This document shows positions 8,924 to 17,900 of a stretch of 40,407 nucleotides of DNA, one piece after another; position 1 is the first letter of the stretch, and every line of letters starts with the position of its first letter. The position numbers and the translations under genes are program-made. The notes beneath the pieces are model-generated. The model was not told the origin of the DNA. It saw only the letters and a list, made by a program, of their open reading frames with translations, and made no database searches. The DNA is from Bacillota bacterium. Lineage in GTDB: Bacteria > Bacillota > Clostridia > Acetivibrionales > JAEZXR01. The stretch is taken from the NCBI GenBank assembly GCA_023419605.1, contig JAEZXR010000005.1, positions 1 through 40,407 on the forward strand, written 5' to 3'.

Positions 8924-11900
8924 ACTCACCCCATACATTTTTTATATATAAATGCTGCTGCCCTGCTTCCTGTTCTGCAGCTTTTACATGCTCCGATGTT
9001 TCTCCGGTTACAGCAGAATTACGGGGAGTATGTAAAGAATAGTATTTTTTCTCCATGACCGGAGCGGGTTTAGAGAAGTAATTCTGTGCATAGCCCTCTT
9101 CCGGAACAAATTCTTCTATGATTACATGGCAGTTGGTCCCTCCGTCAGGGAAGGAGTTTTGTGCCGCCATACGCTTCTTCCCGCTATCTGTATTCCAATT
9201 TGCTTCTTCCCGGTTGAAACGAATACGGGAGGCAGCAAAGTCATAATGATCAAAGGGGACTGTAGCAGATAAAAAAGGAGGAATTTTTTTATGGTAAACA
9301 CTTAGCACACAGCGGATAAATCCCGCCAATCCTGACGCCAACAGCAGATGGCCGATATTGGGCTTCACGGACCCTATAAAACAGGATCCCAGGTCCCGTT
9401 TGTCAAGCTGATAACTTTCCGATAGTGCTTTAATTTCAATAACATCTACTATGGGAGACCCCCCACCGTTAACTTCAATATATCCGATGTCCTCCGGTTT
9501 TTTTCCGCTTAACGCCAGTGCTTCCTGCATTACTTGCTTCTGGGTCTGAAAATCGGGTGAACCGGGCCCCAGTGTTCTTCCGTCATTGTTTATAGATATT
9601 GCTTTAATGGTGCCGTAAATGTGATTTCCGTCCCTGACTGCATCCTGGAGACGCTTAATCATCACGATACCTGCACCTTCTCCTAAAACCTCTCCTCCGG
9701 AACGTTTGTCAAAAATATGAAATAGGCCGTCTTTGCTTAGTATATTGCGGGCCGCAAGCAGATCATGTGCAAAAGGATTTATTAGTATATTGACTGCACC
9801 AACCAGTGCCATATCCATCCGTTTCCCGCGTAAGCCATCCATGGCAAGCTGCATTCCGGTTATCCCGGAGGAACAGGCAGTATCAACGACCATGCTGGGA
9901 CCTTTAAAGTTGAGAAATCTTGAAATATTTGCGGCTAAATAATTCTGTCCCATTCCCAAAATCGGATTGGGAGCTTTAAGGATAGAATCCATCCCAAGGG
10001 TGGATTGTGTACGTCCTCCGACATAAACTCCGATTTTTTGTCCGCATAGCTGCTTGTGTTCATATCCCGCATCATAAACTGCGCGCAAGCTTTCTTCCAA
10101 AATAATTCTCGCTTGCGGGTCCATAATAGCGGCGTCGTTTTCATGGATATTAAAGAATGCCGGATCAAACCGTTCAATCTCCTCTAACCACCCACCGTAA
10201 TCCACACAATTTTCTTCCCGGTGCCATCGTTTTTCAGTTAAAGGCCTGATGGCAGATGCTCCTTCACTCAATAATTTCCAATAAGCTTCCTTGGAAGGTG
10301 CGCCCGGGAACCGGCACGACATTCCGATGACAGCAATATCCTCGGATAACCCCGCTGTTGGCTCTTCACCGATAGATTTCATTTCGGCAGGAATTTTCAC
10401 TGTCACTGGCTGCAAGCATACATCGTTGCCGGAAACGTCAGCAGTTTCATTAAAGTCTTTCCTGGCCGTTGCGGTAGGTGTAAGGCTTTTTTGCAGGGCT
10501 TCGGCATGATATGCGACAAAATAATCCGCAAGTGCTGCAATGGAATTATGCTCCAGCAGCAAAGAGGGAATAATGGGTTTATCTACATGTAACTGCATCG
10601 TCTGTGTTAATTGCGCCAGGGTTATGGATTCGATTCCATATTCATCCAAAGGCTTTCTCTCGTCCAACTGCTCCGCCTTTAGTTTTAATTCGGATTCAAA
10701 AATCATCCGCAGCCATTGAACAGCCAATACCCGCAAGTCTTGTCCCATTTCCGGTCGCTCTGAAATGCCGGGGGCAGCTTCCTTTTTATGTCCCATAGTA
10801 TAATTATACTCTTTCATTGGGCAAAATTCCATTTTGAGTAAAAAATTCCATAAAAATTTATTTGGAATTATTGTACAGGGTGCGCAAAGAAAATGGGGGC
10901 TGCTTTTCACAGCGTCCATCAGCATAAGGCCTTGCGCTGTTGTACAGGCTGCAATTCCCGTTTTTTCACACATGGGTGTATGCATTGGCCCGGCTGCCAT
11001 GCCCGTCTCACTCCATGCCGGCCACTGGATGGATATAAAATAAGGTTTTCCTTCTCCCCTTTGATTCAATGCATAGTAGTCCATGTAGGTGTTGGCAGCC
11101 GCATAATCACTTTGTCCTGCTGCCAGCATCGGCGCCATGGTGCATATGGATGAAAACAGGATGAAAAAGTGTAAGGGTTCATTTTCAAGGGCCTTATGCA
11201 AAGTTACCAACCCTTTGACCTTGGGCGCATAAACTGTTTCGAAGGCTGCCATGTCTTTTTTATAGAAGGCCGGGTTTGCACTTGCCTGTCCTGCACAGTG
11301 AAAAACCCCCGTTATGGGTCCAAGGGTTTTGCGGATCCTTGAAACCATATTTTCTATGCCTTCCTCATCGGTCAAAGGGGTATGGTAGTAATGAACAAGT
11401 ACACCTTGATCCGTCAAACTTCGCAAAGCCTTGAGTTTTTCTTCTATTTCCGGTTTTTCTTTGTTTTTCAGTATTCCTTTCCATTCGGAGGATTCCGGTA
11501 AGGCTTCTCTACCCATAATTACAAGTTTCCTAACGCCCTGGGAGACAACGTGTCTTGCAACGGCCGCACCAATCCCACGCGTTCCGCCTGTGATCAGAAT
11601 TACGTCCCGGTCCCCGTATCTTCCCGGAGGGAAGGCACTTTCGGGTCCCTCTTCCTCTATCCTGGAAACCTTCAACACAGGAGTATACCGTTCATCATTC
11701 CGGTAACAGCATTCGGTGAGCTTTTCGGTGTTCCTGCGAAAAAATTCCGTTTGAATTTGCAGCCCCAATCTCTGTGTCTCGTCAATAGGGCAATCACTAT
11801 CCATCGTCATGGATTGAACTTGTTTGTATTCAGCCCCCAGCATGCGGTACAACCCCACTGAACGTGCACCGCTCAGCGTAGTTTTTTCCTGCAGGAAGTT

Positions 11901-14900
11901 TTGCAACCGGTAAGTGATTTGTAAAAGCTTGCATCCTTCCTGACGATTGTGCTCGATTACTTTTTGCAAAAACCGCAGTTTACCGGCTTCTACAGCGAAA
12001 GATTGCTCATACTCACTATCGTAGGCTGTAATATCAATGACTCCGATAAGGGTCCTTCCATTTTGAATGTCCTTCACCTGCCGGTAAAGTTCCTCACCAG
12101 CCTGGGCAGAATAAAAGTCTGCAAATATCCCCCCCGGTAAGGAGTTTATACCATGAAAAACATGGATGACCTGAAATTCCGCCCTGTTTTCGAATAGGCC
12201 CAGTGCAAGGTTTTTCGTTGCCCATGTTCCTAAAATCACAATGCTTCCTGGAAGCATGTCCACGCTTGCAGCTGCGTTCTGATGCTCCCAGCCTTTTATG
12301 AGGATTACATTCTCCGTCTGCGGAGAATGAGCGGAAGATCGATCTGGTAGGCCTGACGCGCTACCGGAAGCAGCCTTTGCAACAGGTGCCCAATAGCGTT
12401 CTCTGGCAAAGGGATAGGTCGGCAAACTGATCCGGCGAGGTTTCACTTCCCCATAGAACTCGTTCCAGTCAAACTTCAATCCCTTGACCCAAAGCTCCAT
12501 AAGTTTAGAGTACTTTCTCCGTCGAATCCATTTACCGATAGCCTCCTGCAGTTCATCATCGCCGGTAAAGACCGCCAAAGCTTCATTATGACCATTGGCC
12601 TGCCCTCTGTATACGGCTGCAATCCCTTCCTGTCCTTCCAAAAACTCTTTTAATTTTTCTTCAAGCTCAAGGATAGAGCCTGTTATCACAGCCAGGCGTT
12701 CCTCCATCGCTTCGCGGCCTACCTGGAGGGTATAAGCCATGTCGATCAGATGGCTGTCGGTTAGTTTTCCTTGCCCTATCATGCACAGCAATTCTTCTGC
12801 CTTTACCTTTAATTGCTCCTTACTTTTCGCTGAAAGCACCACCATGACTGGGTTGTTCGTTGTGACCGTAGGTTGGCATTCCTCTGTCTCCTGCGGTATA
12901 TATTCTTCAACCACGATATGGGCATTGGAACCGCCAGCTCCAAAGGCTGAGATACCTGCCCGCCGGGGACATTCTTCAACCCTTCCGCCCATTTGAATCC
13001 TGGGACGCTTCCATTGCACAGCATTCTGCTGTACTGCAAAAGGTGTATTGCTGAAGTCAATATGAGGATTCAGCAATTTGGAATGCAGCGAGAGAACCAA
13101 TTGCTGATGCTGGAATTGCAGCAGTACCTTTGTCAAGCCGGCGATCCCTGCCGCACTCTCGCAATGTCCGATATTTGATTTGACTGAACCGATGGCGCAA
13201 AAATGCTTATCGTTGGTGTGCTTTTGAAAAGCTTTCGTCAAACCGGCAATCTCAATAGGATCACCCAATGCAGTTCCTGTACCGTGGGCTTCAATATAGC
13301 TGACCGTCCGCGGGTTTATTCCGGCTTCTTCAAAAGCCCGCTCGATTACGCTGGCCTGGGCATTTGGATTTGGCACGGTATATCCGTTTGTTCTTCCCCC
13401 GTGATTAATGGCTGTCCCTTTAATGATTCCATAGATATGATCCCCATCTGCAACGGCTTTTGACATAGGTTTAAGCAGTACAGCTCCTACGCCTTCTCCC
13501 GGTACGTATCCATCGCCTCCTTGGCCGAAGCTTTCACACCGCCCGCTGCTGGACATAAATTTGCCCTGACCGAGTGCCAGGTATTTATTGGGATGAATGG
13601 AGACATTCACCCCGCCTGCAATGGCAGCTTCGCATTCCCCTCGCTGTAAGCTCTGACATGCCAGATGGATAGCAGTCAGCGAAGAGGAGCACATGCTATC
13701 TACAGCCAGGCTGGGACCGTGGAAATTACACCAATAGGATACCCGGTTGGCAATGGAGGATGGATTCCCGGGAAGGACCAGAGGCCTGCCCTGAATGGTT
13801 TCCTGTGCCCCATAGAGCTGATATTCCTCGTACATCACGCCTACATAGACTCCGACATTTCCTTCCAAACCAAAGCTCCGGTATGAGCCAAGAGTCTCAC
13901 GCGTATAGCCGGCATCCTCCAGCACCTCATAGGCACATTCAAGGAATAGGCGTTCCTGCGGGTCCATTATTTCCGCTTCACGAGGTGAAATATTAAAGAA
14001 CAACGGATCAAACCGATCCACACCCTCTATAAATCCGCCCCATTTACTATAGGTTTTTCCAGGCTTGTTTTTATCCGCATCAAAATATACGCTGTGTTCC
14101 CAGCGGTCTTTTGGAATTTCTACAATACAATCCTTGCCTTCTTGAAGATTCATCCAAAACTCCTGGATATTTTTCGCTGCGGGATACCTTCCGGACATTC
14201 CAATGATAGCGATATCCAAAGCTTTTGCTGCAGTATCCTGTTCCCACTTCATGGATACGCCTGCAAAACGTGGGCGTTTATGCCTCCCCGAAAGCTGTTT
14301 CACTGCTTTTGCAGCAATCTCGCTGCCGGAAATGCGTGAATCGGATAGCATACCCCCTCCCAATAAACAGAGCAGTTGTTCCCGGTGCGAATCAAGGAAA
14401 TAGTCCGTTATTTCTTTGATATTCCGGTACTCAAAAAACAAGGTTTTGGACAATACGCCAAAGTTTTTTTCCAATTCCCGGGTCAATCGCATCACAAGGA
14501 TGGAATCAAGCCCATACTTTTCAAAAGAAGCGTCCTCTTCAATTCGATTCACGGGCAGCTTGATTACAGAGGAAACAAGCTTTTTGAAATAGCTCGCCGC
14601 CTTATCCCTGAGGAAATCTTGCGGGATGGGCGCAGTTGCTTTCCTTTCCTCTATAATGGAAGGTTCAGTTATACCTCTTGTTGGTAAAAATATATCCGGG
14701 TACTTTTCTATCAGGTATCGTGAAAAAGTGCGGACGGTGGAATGTTCCAGAAGTACCGACGACTGTAGAGTAAGCTTGTATTCCTGATTAAGGGTGTCCG
14801 TAAACCGAACCAGCATAACCGGATCGAAGCCCAGTTCATGGAATTCAGCATCCGTGTCGATGTCCTCTGCTTCCACACCAAGCAGTTGAGCAGCAACTTT

Positions 14901-17900
14901 CGTCAAGACTTCTTGTACGTTTTCCACCGGACTGCAGGTATCCAACCCTGTTTTTAAGACGGACTCAGAAGGGGTCTTCTCGGCTGGCTTACCGGAAAGC
15001 GAATTCGAAAGCAACTTTTGCCGTATTTGTTCCGGTTTGCCTCGCAGCACCATTACCTGATTCCTGCCGGAAGCGAAAGCTTGCCGGAATGCCTCCATCC
15101 CTGCCACAGTGCTTATAGAAGCAAATCCTGTGTTTTCCGCTGCTGCTCTCTCCGCCTCCACATTTACGTGCATCCCGCCCTCCTTCCACAAGGGCCAATT
15201 AACAGCCAGTGTCCGGCCCCACCGCAGCCCCCGGTCAACCAGTGAATTGCGGTATATGGCATAGGCATCCATAAATGCGTTTGCAGCAGCATAGTCAGCT
15301 TGCCCTATATTCCCCAGACTTCCGGCAATGGAGGAAAACAAAACAAAAAAGTCCAGTTTTTGATTTTTGGTAGCTTGATCCAAAAATACTGTTCCGGATA
15401 CCTTGGGAGCCAGTACTTTTTGAAACTCCTCCGTTGGTTTCCTGAGAATAAAATTATCCTGGGTTATACCGGCGCTGTGAAGGATGCCGTCCAGTCTGCC
15501 ATAGTCCTTTTGAATCTCCCGGATTAATGTATCTACTGCATTTCTGTCCGTTACATCTGCTTGTCTGTATTCGATATGTGCGTCCCCTATCTCCAATTCC
15601 TTGATTTGAGCCTGTCTGTCCGCTCCCAGGGGGGAACGTCCGGTTAGAATGAGTATGGCCCTCCTGGAGCAGGCGGCAATTTCTTTGGCAAAAGCAAGGC
15701 CCAATCCGCCGGCTCCTCCTGTAATCAGGTACACGCCGCCTTCTTTCCAGGGGAGGTTCTTTTTTTTCGGAGGGATCACCATCTCACTCCAACCGGCGAC
15801 ATACCGCACTCCCCGTCGGTACCTTACTCTGTGTTCTACAGGGCTTCGGCGATTCTCTTGCAATTTCTCTATAATACCTGCCGCATCGTTCTCACATTCT
15901 ACTTCAATCAACTGGCCTATGAGCTTCGGATTCTCAAGCTGCGCGGATTTCAACAGGCCCGTGAGGCCGGAGAACAACTGCCCTTCCCCTTCAAGCGCAA
16001 CCACCACCTGTACCAGTACCGGGTCCACAGGCTTCTCCTTAAAAATACCTTTTACCTCATGGTAGACTTGGGTAGCGTAGGTGCGGAATCGTTCCTCTAT
16101 GCTTTCGGAATCGGATTGCAGAGAAAGACAACGGATTCCCGTTAACTGCTCTTGGATCTTACCTGCTGTGGAGTCCTCAATTTCACAGAGTACCACCACC
16201 TGCCGGGCATAGGTAGCACCCAGGGCGTTTTCCGTCAGCTTTTCTTCCTTCCAATATGGCTCAAGCAGCAGCGTGTCAATTGTTTCGGCAACTGCCGACT
16301 TTTCTGCCGCACGCAGCGAAAACCCCTTGAAGCGTACACATATTTTCCCCTGGGCATCGCATACATCAATATCAAGCTTCCGAATACAGTCTCCTGCACG
16401 GCCCCCTTTTGAGTCCCGAATATAAGCCCATGAGTCGGATGTACATCGGTCGAAGATTTCAAGCTCTTCCAGCGCAAAAGGCAGGAACGGCCTGAAAGCT
16501 GTGCTTGTGTCCTCTTCCGCTGTCATTAGCCCGATAGAAGCTTGTAAGGCCGAATCCAGCAAGCCGGGGTGGAGAAAAAGCGCATCGGATGTATCCGAAA
16601 TCCGGGGCAATAGAGACAGCTTTGCCAACGCCTTTCCCTGCCCCGTATAGATGACTTCGATTCCTTGATAAGTGGGACCGTAACAGATGCCTGCCGCACC
16701 AAAAGCTGTATAGCACTGGCCGGATGAAATACTGTTTCTGTCGCACTGCTCCCGCAGGGCTGCTATATCTAAAGCAGGGTTATGGGTCACTGGCCGGATT
16801 ACCGCACTTCCCTGGCTATATATCACGATCTCAGGCTCACTTTCTCTCGGTTCACTGTATATTTCATAGGCAATCTCCCCGCTGTTTACCACGAAGAGTC
16901 CAATATGGATTTGTACGGGCTGGTCTTCCACCACTACCGGGCGAGTCCACCCAATATTTTGGAGCTGGATTCCGAGCCGTCCTTTTTCCGCCCCTCTTGC
17001 AGCCAGTTCTACTGCTGCACGCGCCATTTCAAGACAAACCACCCCTGGCAGCATCTTCTTCCCTTCCACAACGTGATCGGAAAGGAAGCTCTCCTCTCCT
17101 GTAAAAGTCGAACTGAACCGTTGTTCCTCAAAATCGGAAGTGTTTCGATGTAGGAAGGGATGCAAAAAGGCAATCCCGTCAGAAGCTGCGAAAATACTGT
17201 TAGCTGGTGGTTTGCTTTTTTTTGCAGCGGCCCAGCAGCGCTCCTTTGCAAAAGGGTAGGCAGGCAGGCTGACACGGTATGGCCTCTCATCTCCATATAG
17301 TTCATTCCAGTCAACGGGCACTCCCTTCACCCATAGTTCTGCGATTTCTTCCAGCTTTCGCTCCTGGAGCAATGCCTTCAGTTTGTTTTCTGCTCCTGAA
17401 GCAGCCCCGGGTTTTCCCTTCTTTACACAAGCCGTTAAAAGCGCTGGAACCGAACGATGCTGGAGGTATGCATCCAGCCCTTTCACCATATCTTCCCTTG
17501 AAGCTGCGGGAAACGCCAAACGATAGTCGGAGGCATCCCGCCCTACCTGCAAAGTGTAAGCTGCATCTGCCGGACAAATATCTTCGTGGGTTTCGATATA
17601 ATCCTTTATAGACTGAGCATAGGTTTTCAACTGTTCCTCACTTTTTGCAGATAATACAAATAATGCAGGTCCCTTTTTTCCGATGGCTCCGGATAAAACC
17701 GGCTGCGATTTTTCCGGTAGGTATTCCTGGATAACGAGGTGGGCATTGGTGCCGCTATACCCGAAGGAACTGACACTTGCACGCCGACAGTTTCCCATAG
17801 CAGGCTTCCAATCCTTCAATTCAGTATTAACATAAAAGGGAGATTCCTCGAAGTTAAAATGCTCGTTGTGCTTTTTAAAATTCAGCGTAGGTACCAACTT

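Noticed and set aside
10505..10740. PKS-3 ACP with GIESI instead of GLDSI considered as inactive
   Set aside because: The carrier Ser is present; Asp to Glu before it is a mild change and does not remove the attachment site.
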